NCBI RefSeq assembly: GCF_042676045.1
Contig: NZ_JBHTJV010000026.1
Location: forward strand, 124,001 to 188,000
Reading direction: 5' to 3'
Source of the DNA: Pseudahrensia aquimaris
GTDB lineage: Bacteria; Pseudomonadota; Alphaproteobacteria; Rhizobiales; Rhizobiaceae
DNA length: 64,000 nucleotides
Shown here: piece after piece, positions 8,851 to 18,256 of the stretch
How positions within the stretch are numbered: the first letter of the stretch is position 1
Layout of the letters: each line of letters begins with the position of its first letter
Position numbers and translations under genes: made by a program
The notes under the pieces: model-generated
Told to the model about the DNA's origin: nothing
Database searches by the model: none
The model's input: only the letters and a program-made list of their open reading frames with translations

Positions 8851-9933
8851 ATGCGTATCGAACTTCAAAAACGCGATAATCCTTCAGCGCTTTTTGCTTT
8901 GCTGTCGCCCGTATTTGCGATGGCACTGACCATGATCGTCGGTGCGATCATGTTCACTTTCCTTGGCAAGAACCCGGCGACCGCGCTTTACACATACTTC
9001 GTTCTGCCTCTTACAGACGCCTGGTTGCTGGAACAAATCGTCATCAAGGCAACACCGCTTGTGCTGATTGCCATCGGCCTTGCTGTCTGCTTTCGCTCTG
9101 GCAACTGGAACATCGGTGCCGAGGGACAATACATCATCGGCGGAATGTTCGGCGCGATCATCCCGGTCTATTTCAACGAGTGGAATTCGCTCCTTGTCTT
9201 GCCCTTGGTTTTGCTGATGGGAGCAATTGGCGGCGCTCTGTATGCAGCCGTTCCGGCTGTGCTGAAATCGCGCTTCGGCACCAACGAAATTCTCACCAGC
9301 CTGATGCTGGTCTATGTGGCCCAACAACTTGTCGACTGGCTGGTGCGAGCGCCCTGGCGCAACCCGCAGGGGATGGGGTTTCCGGGCACAAAGCCGTTCA
9401 ACGAAAGCGCTGTGCTGCCGAATATCCTGGAACGGGGAGACGCTCACTACGGGGCGGTATTTGCAGTATTATTGGCCGTGATCTTCTGGTTCGTGCTGTC
9501 GCGTACGCTTAAAGGCTTTGAGGTCACCGTGTTGGGTGAAAGCCCAAGGGCAGGGCGCTTTGCCGGGTTCAGCGCCAAGAAAATGACCGTATTCGCCTTC
9601 CTCGTTTCCGGCGCAATGGCCGGCCTTGCAGGCATCGCGGAAGTCTCAGGCTCAGTAGAAAAACTGGATGACAAAGTCTCGCTCGGCTATGGATTCACTG
9701 CGATAATCGTGGCTTTCTTGGGTCGGCTTAATCCTCTTGGAATCGTGCTGGCCGGCCTTGTACTGGCACTCACTTTCATCGGTGGGGAGGAGGCGCAAAT
9801 TGTCTTAGGCATTTCCGACCGCGCGACGCGGGTGTTCCAAGGCTTGCTGCTGTTCTTCGTTCTCGCAAGCGACACGCTCATTCGCTATCGAGTAAAGGTT
9901 GTCTCGACCAAGCCAACCGTGGTGGAGGCATAG
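8851..9933 (+). CDS. ABC transporter permease (BMP/nucleoside importer, subunit 1)
   Basis: A 360-residue inner-membrane permease of the BPD_transp_2 family (YufP/NupB-like) with about nine to ten helices. The IGLAVCFRSGNWNIGAEGQ segment near residue 85 is characteristic of this family. It starts 2 nt after the ATPase stop and is followed by the second permease after 3 nt. It forms the transmembrane channel as a heterodimer with the product of the next gene. Confidence 0.92.
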   Translation: MRIELQKRDNPSALFALLSPVFAMALTMIVGAIMFTFLGKNPATALYTYFVLPLTDAWLLEQIVIKATPLVLIAIGLAVCFRSGNWNIGAEGQYIIGGMFGAIIPVYFNEWNSLLVLPLVLLMGAIGGALYAAVPAVLKSRFGTNEILTSLMLVYVAQQLVDWLVRAPWRNPQGMGFPGTKPFNESAVLPNILERGDAHYGAVFAVLLAVIFWFVLSRTLKGFEVTVLGESPRAGRFAGFSAKKMTVFAFLVSGAMAGLAGIAEVSGSVEKLDDKVSLGYGFTAIIVAFLGRLNPLGIVLAGLVLALTFIGGEEAQIVLGISDRATRVFQGLLLFFVLASDTLIRYRVKVVSTKPTVVEA

Positions 9934-9936
9934 ACT

Positions 9937-10863
9937 GTGGATCTCACCGTCATCATCTCCGTAATTCTATCCGTGTGCGCCGCAGCCACGCCCCTGCTTC
10001 TAGCTGCCACTGGCGAACTCGTGGTGGAACGCTCTGGCGTTCTCAATCTCGGAGTTGAGGGTATGATGATCATGGGAGCGGTGGCAGGCTTCTCCTTCGC
10101 GCAACTGACGGGCAATCCCTATCTCGGTGCCGTCGGCGCGGTGATCGTAGGCGCACTTTTTTCCCAGCTTTTTGCATTTCTCACGCTCTCTCTCGTCACC
10201 AATCAGGTGGCGACAGGCTTGGCGCTTACCATCCTTGGCCTCGGCTTGTCCGGCATGATTGGCGAGGGTTTTGTCGGTCAACCGGGCGTGAAGATGGAAG
10301 CGCTCAACATCCCAATTCTGACCGACCTTCCTGTTATTGGCAGGCTTCTGTTCGGTCAGGACGCAATCTTCTATGTCTCTCTTGTGGTTGTAGCTGGCGT
10401 CACTTGGTTCCTATTTAAAACCCGAGCAGGCTTGATGCTGCGTTCCGTCGGAGACAGTCACACATCCGCCCACGCACTCGGCATCCCTGTCATCCGCATC
10501 CGATACCTCGCCATCGCTTTCGGTGGTGCATGTGCGGGGCTTGCAGGCGCGCATCTGTCGCTCGTCCAAGTGCCGCAATGGGTGGAAGGCATGACGGCGG
10601 GCAAGGGCTGGATCGCGCTTGCGCTGGTCGTGTTTGCTTCATGGCGCCCGTCGCGGGTTCTGATCGGTGCCTACCTCTTTGGGGCTGTAACACTGGCGCA
10701 GTTTCACGCGCAGGCCTACGGGATCGCCATTCCCGCACAATTCCTCTCCTCACTGCCCTACATCGCAACCATAGTTGTGCTCGTTATCATTGCCAGAAAC
10801 CGCCGCATGACGCTCATCAACACGCCCGCATCTCTCGGCCAACCGTTTGTGCCGGACAGATAA
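9937..10863 (+). CDS. ABC transporter permease (BMP/nucleoside importer, subunit 2)
   Basis: A 308-residue permease with about eight helices (YufQ/NupC-like). It starts with GTG. The motif ERSGVLNLGVEGMMIMGA near residue 30 is the family hallmark and aligns with the NIGAEGQ region of its partner. Together the two permeases make the translocation pore. A 114-nt gap separates it from the binding-protein gene, long enough for a separate promoter or for RNA processing that raises binding-protein output. Confidence 0.92.
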   Translation: MDLTVIISVILSVCAAATPLLLAATGELVVERSGVLNLGVEGMMIMGAVAGFSFAQLTGNPYLGAVGAVIVGALFSQLFAFLTLSLVTNQVATGLALTILGLGLSGMIGEGFVGQPGVKMEALNIPILTDLPVIGRLLFGQDAIFYVSLVVVAGVTWFLFKTRAGLMLRSVGDSHTSAHALGIPVIRIRYLAIAFGGACAGLAGAHLSLVQVPQWVEGMTAGKGWIALALVVFASWRPSRVLIGAYLFGAVTLAQFHAQAYGIAIPAQFLSSLPYIATIVVLVIIARNRRMTLINTPASLGQPFVPDR

Positions 10864-10977
10864 GCTGATAATCCACAGGCCGTGACAGCACGCAGCATTG
10901 GCAATCAGAGCCGGGCCGACCTAACATAAAAGCCAGAGGTGAAAACAAACCTCGTCAACTCCCAGGAGACCTCCCGA

Positions 10978-12054
10978 ATGAAAAAAATACTCATCGCACT
11001 CGCCGCTTCCGCTGCTGTGCTCACATCCGGCGCTGCAATGGCCGCAAGTCATGCAAAAACCAAAGCCTGCTTCATCTATATCGGCCCAACAGGCGACTTC
11101 GGCTGGACATACCAGCACGACCAAGGCCGCCTCGCGGTCGAAGCCGAGTTTGGCGACAAAGTTGAAACCGCTTATCTGGAGAATGTGCCAGAGAGCGCTG
11201 AGGCCCAACGCCCCATCGAAAACTTTGCTCGCCAAGGCTGCAACATCATTTTCACCACGTCGTTCAACTACATGGACCCGACCAACAAAGCGGCCGCTAA
11301 ATACCCTGACGTGAAATTCGAACACGCAACCGGTTACAAGCGCGAACACCCCAACGTCTCAACCTACTCGTCAAAGTTCTATCAGGGTCGTTATATTCAG
11401 GGCCAAATCGCTGCAAAAATGTCCAAGACTGGCACGGCAGGTTACATCGCCTCCTTCCCGATCCCCGAAGTGGTGCGCGGCATCAATTCGTTTATCTTGG
11501 GCGCTCAGTCAGTCAATCCGGATTTCAAGCTGAAGGTTATCTGGGTATCCACGTGGTTTGACCCCGCTAAGGAATCTGATGCAGCCAAGGCGCTAATCGA
11601 CCAGGGCGTCGATATCCTTACACAGCACACGGATTCCACCGCACCGCTTCAGGTGGCCGCTGAACGCGGTATCAAGGCCTTTGGGCAGGCATCTGACATG
11701 ATCAAGTTCGGCCCCGAAACGCAGCTCACGTCGATCATTGACGATTGGGCGCCGTACTACATTGAGCGCGTGAAAGCGGTGATGGACGGAACCTGGGAAC
11801 AGCAGGACGTCTGGCACGGCATGGACCACGGCTCTGTTGCAATGGCACCTTACACCAATATGCCGGAAGATGTTGCCAAGATGGCGGCCGAAACAGAAGC
11901 CAAAATCAAAGCCAACGAGTTCGAGCCGTTCACTGGCCCGATCATGAAACAAGACGGCACGGTCTGGTTGAAAGAGGGCGAAAAGGCCGATATCGGCACG
12001 TTGTTGGGCATGAATTTCTACGTCAAAGGTGTAGACGACAAGCTGCCTCAGTAA
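10978..12054 (+). CDS. BMP family ABC transporter substrate-binding protein
   Basis: A 358-residue periplasmic binding protein of the BMP (PnrA/Med) family. The signal peptide spans MKKILIALAASAAVLTSGAAMA and is followed by a KACFIYIGPTGDFGW strand, the usual start of the ligand fold. There is no lipobox, so it is a soluble periplasmic protein rather than a lipoprotein. The ATG at 10978 is chosen because an AGGAG lies just upstream and the signal peptide begins there. Relatives bind nucleosides or purines. The operon ends in a terminator 30 nt downstream. Confidence 0.92.
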   Translation: MKKILIALAASAAVLTSGAAMAASHAKTKACFIYIGPTGDFGWTYQHDQGRLAVEAEFGDKVETAYLENVPESAEAQRPIENFARQGCNIIFTTSFNYMDPTNKAAAKYPDVKFEHATGYKREHPNVSTYSSKFYQGRYIQGQIAAKMSKTGTAGYIASFPIPEVVRGINSFILGAQSVNPDFKLKVIWVSTWFDPAKESDAAKALIDQGVDILTQHTDSTAPLQVAAERGIKAFGQASDMIKFGPETQLTSIIDDWAPYYIERVKAVMDGTWEQQDVWHGMDHGSVAMAPYTNMPEDVAKMAAETEAKIKANEFEPFTGPIMKQDGTVWLKEGEKADIGTLLGMNFYVKGVDDKLPQ

Positions 12055-12084
12055 GATCAAGCTGCAATCTATAGAAAATAGGAC

Positions 12085-12112
12085 GGGGCGGCTTTGGTCG
12101 CCCCTTCTTTTT
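12085..12112 (+). terminator. Rho-independent terminator of the BMP-type ABC operon
   Basis: GGGGCG (12085-12090) pairs with CGCCCC (12099-12104) around an 8-nt loop and is followed by TTCTTTTT. It lies 30 nt after the binding-protein stop and before tRNA-Ser. Confidence 0.85.
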
Positions 12113-12171
12113 GCCTTTCACGCTTAGCTTGGTCTTGATTTCCCGCAAAGGTTCACCCATAGCAAAGGTGT

Positions 12172-12261
12172 GGTGAGGTGGCCGAGTGGTTTAAGGCAGC
12201 AGTCTTGAAAACTGCCGTGCGTGGAAGCGTACCGTGGGTTCGAATCCCACCCTCACCGCCA
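12172..12261 (+). tRNA. tRNA-Ser (anticodon UGA)
   Basis: A 90-nt class II tRNA. Acceptor arm GGTGAGG pairs with CCTCACC, followed by G and an encoded CCA. The anticodon arm GCAGT-CTTGAAA-ACTGC gives TGA in the loop, reading UCN serine codons. A long variable arm (GTGCGTGGAAGCGTACC) and the T arm GTGGGTTCGAATCCCAC are clear. Confidence 0.97.
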
Positions 12262-12439
12262 TTTCTCAAGCGGATCAATATATCGCTTGAGACTGATTTC
12301 ATGACCTTCACAATTTTTGATGAAAACATCAGCCTTGCGGCAAATTGAATTATGCCGTCTTGGGTCAAGCTGTGACACAAAACTGAAACTTTGCGTCGGA
12401 TGGTTCCGTATAACTTCAAAACGAAATTGGAGACTTGAG

Positions 12440-12823
12440 ATGACACGCTCGATAACAGCTTTGGCCAGTGCAGCCGTACTGACCGCACTTTCAATTTCCA
12501 CTCAAGCGTATGCGAAAGATGTAGATATTCCATCGCTCATCACTGATAAAAAAGTTATCCTCAGCACCACCTACGGTGAAATGCCCTTGCGCTACAATGC
12601 GGATATGACTGTCATTGGCGATGGCAGCAACACCGGCCTCGTACGTTTCTTCGCGCCGAAAGAGCAGGGCAAGTGGTGGATTTCTGAAAATCAACTGTGC
12701 CAGTCATGGCCCACATGGTATGATGGCAAACCCTACTGCTTCAAGATCGAAAAGACGGGTGCAGACAGCATCAAATGGACGCGTAACGATGGCTACAGTG
12801 GCACCGCAAAGATCGTCAACTAG
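12440..12823 (+). CDS. Small secreted protein of unknown function
   Basis: A 127-residue protein with a signal peptide (MTRSITALASAAVLTALS to AYA, cleavage near residue 25). The mature part ends in a compact region rich in Trp, Tyr and two cysteines: GKWWISENQLCQSW and YDGKPYCFKIEK. This pattern recalls small periplasmic proteins in Rhizobiales, which I cannot name with confidence. The start at 12440 follows GGAGACTTGAG and begins the signal peptide; the frame is open further upstream but without matching features. It lies alone between tRNA-Ser and rlpA. Confidence 0.7.
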   Translation: MTRSITALASAAVLTALSISTQAYAKDVDIPSLITDKKVILSTTYGEMPLRYNADMTVIGDGSNTGLVRFFAPKEQGKWWISENQLCQSWPTWYDGKPYCFKIEKTGADSIKWTRNDGYSGTAKIVN

Positions 12824-12893
12824 CGCGTCCGCTCAGCCGTTAACAGATCGGTAATCACTTCGCTTAAGCAACAAGCAATCCGTTTGCGCCATA

Positions 12894-12925
12894 TTTATCC
12901 AATCTTTCGTCAAAGATTGGATAAA
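12894..12925 (+). promoter_or_regulatory. Perfect 14-bp hairpin covering the rlpA ribosome-binding region
   Basis: The arms 12894-12907 (TTTATCCAATCTTT) and 12912-12925 (AAAGATTGGATAAA) are exact inverted repeats around a CGTC loop. The right arm ends 4 nt before the rlpA ATG and contains the only nearby purine-rich stretch (TTGGATAAA). No T-run follows, so it does not look like a terminator. Sequestration of the ribosome-binding site is inferred. Confidence 0.6.
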
Positions 12926-12929
12926 CTTT

Positions 12930-13649
12930 ATGCGTCTCGTGATTACAATTCCCGCGATGCTTTCGCTAGCTGCGCTTTCTGGTTGCTTCTACGGCAGCAC
13001 GACAACTGCTACCGTGGGAAGCGCTCCCATAAACGACAAAACCAAGTTTTCCAGTGAAGAATATGGAGTCGCTGCCAGTCCACGGGTGACAACTTCAGCC
13101 AAGGTGCGCAAAGGCGGCGGGCGGCGTCATGTAGGAAAACCGTATCAAGTGCGCGGGAAATGGTATGAGCCAAAGGAAGAGCCGGGCTATAACCGCACGG
13201 GTCAAGCCTCTTGGTATGGCCCCAACTTTCACGGACGGCTGACAGCAAACGGCGAAGTTTATGACCAGAACGCACTCTCTGGCGCTCACCCAACATTTCC
13301 GCTGCCCAGCTACGCGCGCGTAACGAACTTGGCCAACGGAAAGTCCGTAGTCGTAAGGATCAACGACCGCGGACCATTTCACGATGGCAGGGTAATTGAT
13401 CTGTCATCCCGTGCTGCGCAAATGCTGGAATACCGTTCAAAAGGCATTGCAAATGTCCGTGTGGAATATGTCGGCCCAGCGCCATTGCACGGTCTGGATG
13501 AACAATATCTGGCCGGAACCTTCCGCGAGGAGGGTGCAACACAAGTTGCTTCAAGCAGTTCTTCGCCACCAAAGCCGCTGCCAGTGCTAGACACACCTCG
13601 GATTGATCGTAGCCGTCTTAGTGCTCTTGGTTTCGTTCCTTGGAGATAG
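12930..13649 (+). CDS. rlpA: RlpA-like septal-ring lytic transglycosylase lipoprotein
   Basis: A 239-residue lipoprotein with signal sequence and lipobox LSGC (Cys19). The double-psi beta-barrel domain spans about residues 88-185 and contains the RlpA signatures GQASWYGPNFHGRLTANGE and RINDRGPF. RlpA proteins act on peptidoglycan lacking stem peptides and sit at the septum or cell poles. There is no SPOR domain at the C-terminus, unlike the E. coli protein. It precedes the DD-carboxypeptidase gene by 64 nt, in a gene order usual for Rhizobiales. Confidence 0.9.
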   Translation: MRLVITIPAMLSLAALSGCFYGSTTTATVGSAPINDKTKFSSEEYGVAASPRVTTSAKVRKGGGRRHVGKPYQVRGKWYEPKEEPGYNRTGQASWYGPNFHGRLTANGEVYDQNALSGAHPTFPLPSYARVTNLANGKSVVVRINDRGPFHDGRVIDLSSRAAQMLEYRSKGIANVRVEYVGPAPLHGLDEQYLAGTFREEGATQVASSSSSPPKPLPVLDTPRIDRSRLSALGFVPWR

Positions 13650-13713
13650 ACAGGCTCTGATTATTGTCACAGGTGCCCAAATTCAGTTGAACTGGGTCTG
13701 ACAGCGCTCTACT

Positions 13714-14931
13714 GTGCTACCAACTCAACGGTTGGCGGCACCACGGAGCATTAGCTTGCATCTTCACATTCAGAATACTATTCAAACTATTGTTTTAACA
13801 TTAGTATTTTCGCTTGTGGGCTTTGGGCTTGCTTATGCTCAAGGCTTCCAAACCAAGGCCAAGCAAGCCGTGGTGATGGATTATGAAACGGGCACAATCC
13901 TTTTCCAGAAGAACGCTGACCAACTGATACCACCGGCGTCGCTTGCCAAACTAATGACAATGGCTGTTGTCTTCGATGCGTTGAAGTCCGGTCGACTTAC
14001 GCTTGAAGACACTTTCACAATTTCTGAAGACGCCTGGCGGCGCGGTGGCGCAAATTCCGGCGGCTCGTCAATGTTCGCCAAACTCAATGACGATATTCGC
14101 CTTGAGGACCTTATTCGCGGCGTGATCATCCAATCAGGCAACGATGCCGCAATCGCAATTGCCGAAGGTATGGCGGGTTCGGAAGTCGCATTCGCCGGGC
14201 TGATGAACCAGCTCGCCCGAAGAATTGGCTTGGAGCAGTCCACATTCCGTAATTCCACGGGCCTTCCGGACGATGAGCAGAAAGTGACAGCCCGCGAGTT
14301 GGCGTATCTGGCCCGCCATATAATCCGCAACCACCCTGAATATTACAGCATCTATTCCGAGCCGGAATTCAAATGGGGCCGCATAAACCAACGCAACCGC
14401 AATCCCCTGCTTGGCAAGGTTGACGGCGCAGACGGATTGAAAACAGGTTTCACAACTGCTTCAGGCTACGCGCTCGTCGGCTCTGCTCAGCAAGAAGGCC
14501 GTCGTGTCATCATAGTTTTGAGCGGGTTGGAATCCATACGCGAACGCTCTGCTGAAGCCGTCAAAATCATGCGTTGGGGTTTTCGCGCTTTCGAACCGAT
14601 TGAGCTTTTCGCAGCAGGCGAAAGCGTGGGCGAGGCAGATGTCTACGGAGGCGCAAAAAGTGGCGTTTCTCTGCGCGCAGCAGACGGTGCGCTGAAGATC
14701 TTCGTACCGATTGGTTTCCGTGACCGACTGAGAATGCAGATCGTCTTCAAGGGTCCGCTTTTGCCCCCCGTAAATGAGGGCGATCAGGTGGCTAAACTAC
14801 AAGTGTTGATTGACGGTGCGGTGAGCCAGGAAACCTTGCTCTATGCCGCTGAATCGGTGGAGCAGGGCACGATTACCCAGCGGGCAACGGATGCGATACA
14901 GGAATTGCTGGTCGGTCTGATCCGCTTCTAG
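13714..14931 (+). CDS. D-alanyl-D-alanine carboxypeptidase (PBP5/6 family)
   Basis: A 405-residue low-molecular-mass penicillin-binding protein that trims the terminal D-Ala from peptidoglycan stem peptides. An N-terminal hydrophobic export signal ends near AYAQG (residue 43). Active-site motifs are SLAK (Ser76, Lys79), SGN (about residue 142) and KTG in DGLKTGFT. A C-terminal PBP5-type domain follows from about residue 300. The start is uncertain: GTG at 13714 is listed, with a TTG at 13756 as an alternative that would give a shorter signal. It lies between rlpA and tmk. Confidence 0.9.
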   Translation: MLPTQRLAAPRSISLHLHIQNTIQTIVLTLVFSLVGFGLAYAQGFQTKAKQAVVMDYETGTILFQKNADQLIPPASLAKLMTMAVVFDALKSGRLTLEDTFTISEDAWRRGGANSGGSSMFAKLNDDIRLEDLIRGVIIQSGNDAAIAIAEGMAGSEVAFAGLMNQLARRIGLEQSTFRNSTGLPDDEQKVTARELAYLARHIIRNHPEYYSIYSEPEFKWGRINQRNRNPLLGKVDGADGLKTGFTTASGYALVGSAQQEGRRVIIVLSGLESIRERSAEAVKIMRWGFRAFEPIELFAAGESVGEADVYGGAKSGVSLRAADGALKIFVPIGFRDRLRMQIVFKGPLLPPVNEGDQVAKLQVLIDGAVSQETLLYAAESVEQGTITQRATDAIQELLVGLIRF

Positions 14932-14991
14932 TGGCATGGCGGTTGTATCGATCAATTGCGCACAGAGCGTTGCGGAAATGATTGTCGTACA

Positions 14992-15636
14992 ATGAACCAA
15001 CGTTTCATCACATTTGAAGGCGGGGAAGGGGCAGGCAAGTCAACGCAGATTAAGCGTCTTGCCGAGCGACTGGAAGCACAGGGTCATTCAGTACTTATTA
15101 CACGCGAACCAGGCGGAACGGCTGGCGCAGAAGCCATTCGCCACGTTATCCTTTCAGGAGCCGCAGAGCCCTATGGCACGGAAATGGAAGCCCTGTTGTT
15201 TGCCGCAGCCCGCAGCGATAACGTGCAAAACATCATCCTGCCGGCCTTACGTGCAGGAAAAATCGTGCTGTGTGATCGCTTCCTCGATTCCTCCCGCGTC
15301 TACCAAGGGATGACTGGCAATGTAGACATGGATTTCGTGCTGCAAATGGAGCGAGCCGTGACAGAAGGCGCACGCCCCGGCCTCACTCTAATTTTTGATC
15401 TTCCCGCCGAGATTGGCGCTGAACGGGCCGCAAAAAGACGCACGGAGGACCAACCGGACCGTTATGAAAAAGAGGCTTTAGCGCAGCAAGAAGCCCGCCG
15501 CCAAGCATTCTTGAAAATTGCAAAGGATGAGCCCGACCGTTGTCTGGTCATTGATGCCAGCCAACCAATTGCTGATGTGAACAAAGCTGTCGATACGGCG
15601 GTGGATGCATATTTGGGAGCGTTTGAGGATGCTTGA
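14992..15636 (+). CDS. tmk: Thymidylate kinase
   Basis: A 214-residue dTMP kinase, making dTDP for DNA synthesis. The P-loop is FEGGEGAGKST near the N-terminus, the DRFLDSSRVYQG segment (DRX motif) lies near residue 95, and a LID region follows. The ATG at 14992 places the P-loop at the usual distance from the start. Its stop lies inside the first codons of holB (8-nt overlap), and the pair is cotranscribed in most alphaproteobacteria. Confidence 0.96.
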   Translation: MNQRFITFEGGEGAGKSTQIKRLAERLEAQGHSVLITREPGGTAGAEAIRHVILSGAAEPYGTEMEALLFAAARSDNVQNIILPALRAGKIVLCDRFLDSSRVYQGMTGNVDMDFVLQMERAVTEGARPGLTLIFDLPAEIGAERAAKRRTEDQPDRYEKEALAQQEARRQAFLKIAKDEPDRCLVIDASQPIADVNKAVDTAVDAYLGAFEDA

Positions 15637-16687
15637 GGCCGAAGAACGTCCTGTAGCAGACCGGCTGGACGAAATTACCCACCCTGCACAATCCACACGC
15701 CTTTTTGGCCATGACGATGCCTTTGGTCGCGTGGAAAAAGCGTGGCAATCCGGCAGGCTGCATCATGCATGGCTCATCAGCGGCCCGCGCGGCATCGGCA
15801 AAGCAACGCTGGCGTTTCACCTCGCAAAGGGGTTGCTGTCGCACCCCAAGGGCGCTGCGGACGGCGTCACGCTGCGGGATGTAACGGAATCCAGCGCAGC
15901 GCAGGTGGCGAATGGTGCGCATCCAAACTTGCTGCATTTGACCAGACCTTGGGATGACAAAGGCAAGCGCTTCAAAACACAATTATCGGTTGATGAAATC
16001 CGCCGCACCCGCAATTTCTACGGCATGACAGCCGGCGGCGACGGGTGGCGTGTGGCCATCGTGGACGCTGCCGACGATATGAACGCCAGCGCTGCCAACG
16101 CGCTGCTGAAAATTTTAGAAGAACCGCCAAAACAATCTATTTTCTTCGTGATCACCCATTCGGCCGGAAGCCTGTTGCCGACTATACGTTCCCGCTGCCA
16201 AATGCTGCGGCTGGGCCCACTGCCCGATAATGCGGTTATCTCGACGCTCGACCATCTCGGTGTGCAGAGCGGAGACGATACCCGCGCCCGCATCGGCACA
16301 CTGTCTGGAGGCAGTCCGCGGCGTGCGATCCAGCTTCTCCACGGCAAGGTGCTCAGCCACTACTCAACCTTTGAAACGCTGATGGGGCAGGGCGCTGTCG
16401 GTGCAGCAAGCGAGTGGGCCAAAGCTCACTCAATCGCCGAGGCGTTGTCGCGCCGTGACGCTGAGCAAGACTTCACACTCTTCATTGATCTCGCCCTCGC
16501 ATGGATTGGCGGTACGGCGCAGCGAAATGCCGCCACCGAAAGCCTGCAATTGCTTGCGACTTGGGGCGACGTGTGGGAAAAGGCAACCCGCATGGTGACG
16601 GTGTCCGATGCATTCAATCTCGACCGCAAACAGGTGATTTTAAACCTCTTCGCGCTCGTTTTCGAACGCAACGCCGCTGTCCGCTAA
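15629..16687 (+). CDS. holB: DNA polymerase III subunit delta'
   Basis: A 352-residue clamp-loader AAA+ subunit. The P-loop variant is SGPRGIGKATLAF, as in other alphaproteobacterial delta' proteins, and the sensor 1 region is FFVITHSAGSLLPTIRSRC. The start at 15629 is chosen because it gives the ATGCTTGA overlap with the tmk stop; an ATG at 15605 would overlap tmk by 32 nt. The usual four zinc-finger cysteines near the P-loop are not evident. Its role is to load the beta clamp together with DnaX and HolA. Confidence 0.92.
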   Translation: MLEAEERPVADRLDEITHPAQSTRLFGHDDAFGRVEKAWQSGRLHHAWLISGPRGIGKATLAFHLAKGLLSHPKGAADGVTLRDVTESSAAQVANGAHPNLLHLTRPWDDKGKRFKTQLSVDEIRRTRNFYGMTAGGDGWRVAIVDAADDMNASAANALLKILEEPPKQSIFFVITHSAGSLLPTIRSRCQMLRLGPLPDNAVISTLDHLGVQSGDDTRARIGTLSGGSPRRAIQLLHGKVLSHYSTFETLMGQGAVGAASEWAKAHSIAEALSRRDAEQDFTLFIDLALAWIGGTAQRNAATESLQLLATWGDVWEKATRMVTVSDAFNLDRKQVILNLFALVFERNAAVR

Positions 16688-16714
16688 ATTCTGAAAGCGC
16701 ACGAGCCCATTTCA

Positions 16715-18256
16715 ATGGCCAAAAAGCCTTATTACATTACGACCGCAATATCCTATCCCAACGGCGCACCGCATATAGGCCACGCTTACGAGTTCATCTG
16801 CGCCGATGCGATTGCACGTTTCAAGCGGTTGGACGGATACGACACACGGTTTCAGATTGGCACGGATGTTCACGGCCAGAAAATGTGGCAGACCGCACGC
16901 GATCTGGGCATCACCGCAAAGGAATTGGCAGCCAAAAATTCCGACGAATTCCAGCGTATGACCGATCTGCTAAACGTCTCTTACGATCGTTTCATCCGCA
17001 CATCTGACGCCGACCACCACGCATCCTGCCAAGCGATCTGGAAGGCGATGGAGGCCAATGGCGACATCTACAAGTCAGTTTATTCTGGCTGGTATTCAGT
17101 GCGCGATGAAGCCTATTACGACGAGAGCGAAATCACGCTAAGCGATGAAGGCACACGCCTTGGCCCACAGGGGACACCTGTCGAATGGGTTGATGAGGAG
17201 AGCTATTTCTTCAAACTGTCGGAATATCAAGACAAGCTGCTAGCGCTTTACGAAAGCCAACCCAACTACATTTTGCCTGAAAGCCGACGAAACGAGATTG
17301 TCTCTTTCGTCAAAGGTGGGCTGATCGATCTGTCCATTTCACGCACCACATTTGATTGGGGCGTAAAGGTGCCGGGCGACGAAAAACACGTCATGTATGT
17401 GTGGGTTGACGCGCTTACCAACTACATCACGGGTGTCGGCTACCCAAACACTGAAGACGAGCTTTGGCGTTTCTGGCCAGCCGACTTGCACGTGATCGGT
17501 AAGGACATCACCCGCTTCCACGCTGTCTATTGGCCAGCGTTCCTAATGTCCGCTGGCATTGCGGTGCCAAAGGCGGTCTTTGGGCACGGATTTTTGCTCA
17601 ACAAGGGCGAGAAAATGTCGAAGTCGCTCGGAAATGTCGAAAGCCCGTTCGGCATGGCGGAGGTCTATGGCATCGACCAACTGCGCTATTTCTGCCTGCG
17701 TATGGTGCGGTTCGGCTCCGATGGCTCTTACAGCCATGAAGATATCGTCAACCACACGAATGCCGACCTTGCCAACAATTTCGGTAATCTTGCTCAGAGA
17801 AGTTTATCGATGATCTTCAAAAATTGCGGAGGCGTCATAGCGCCGGGCAGTGATTTTAACGCAGCTGACGAAGCGTTGTTAGCGCTGTGCGATGGTGTGA
17901 TTGAGCCTTGTCGTGCGGCGATGGATGCGACACATCCAAACGAGGCGCTGGACGCAATCTGGAGCGTTTTGGACGAAGCCAACCGGTATTTCGACGAGCA
18001 AGCGCCATGGGGATTGAAGAAGACAGATCCCGAGCGGATGAAAACCGTACTTTTCGTCACCGCAGAAGTCGTTCGCCAGGTCGCAATTCTCACACAAGCG
18101 TTTCTACCAGCAAGCGCTGAAAAACTTCTCGATCAATTGACCATCAACGCCGCTTCTCGTGATTTCGCATCGTTGGGGCAGGCTGGGCGCCTTGCTTACG
18201 GTACCGTCATCGACCAGCCACAAGGCGTTTTCCCGCGCTATGTAGAGACAACCTGA
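16715..18256 (+). CDS. metG: Methionyl-tRNA synthetase
   Basis: A 513-residue class I aminoacyl-tRNA synthetase. HIGH appears exactly in GAPHIGHAYE (about residue 25) and KMSKS in NKGEKMSKSLGN (about residue 305). The length corresponds to the short form without the C-terminal EMAP/Trbp111 tRNA-binding domain, and the zinc-knuckle cysteines of the E. coli type are absent, as expected for this type. It sits between holB and tatD, with a 1-nt TGATG overlap at its 3' end. Confidence 0.97.
   Translation: MAKKPYYITTAISYPNGAPHIGHAYEFICADAIARFKRLDGYDTRFQIGTDVHGQKMWQTARDLGITAKELAAKNSDEFQRMTDLLNVSYDRFIRTSDADHHASCQAIWKAMEANGDIYKSVYSGWYSVRDEAYYDESEITLSDEGTRLGPQGTPVEWVDEESYFFKLSEYQDKLLALYESQPNYILPESRRNEIVSFVKGGLIDLSISRTTFDWGVKVPGDEKHVMYVWVDALTNYITGVGYPNTEDELWRFWPADLHVIGKDITRFHAVYWPAFLMSAGIAVPKAVFGHGFLLNKGEKMSKSLGNVESPFGMAEVYGIDQLRYFCLRMVRFGSDGSYSHEDIVNHTNADLANNFGNLAQRSLSMIFKNCGGVIAPGSDFNAADEALLALCDGVIEPCRAAMDATHPNEALDAIWSVLDEANRYFDEQAPWGLKKTDPERMKTVLFVTAEVVRQVAILTQAFLPASAEKLLDQLTINAASRDFASLGQAGRLAYGTVIDQPQGVFPRYVETT

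Noticed and set aside
12153..12533. Minus-strand open frame of 126 codons with a GGEGGIRTHG segment
   Set aside because: It is the antisense translation of tRNA-Ser, a well-known source of false protein entries.
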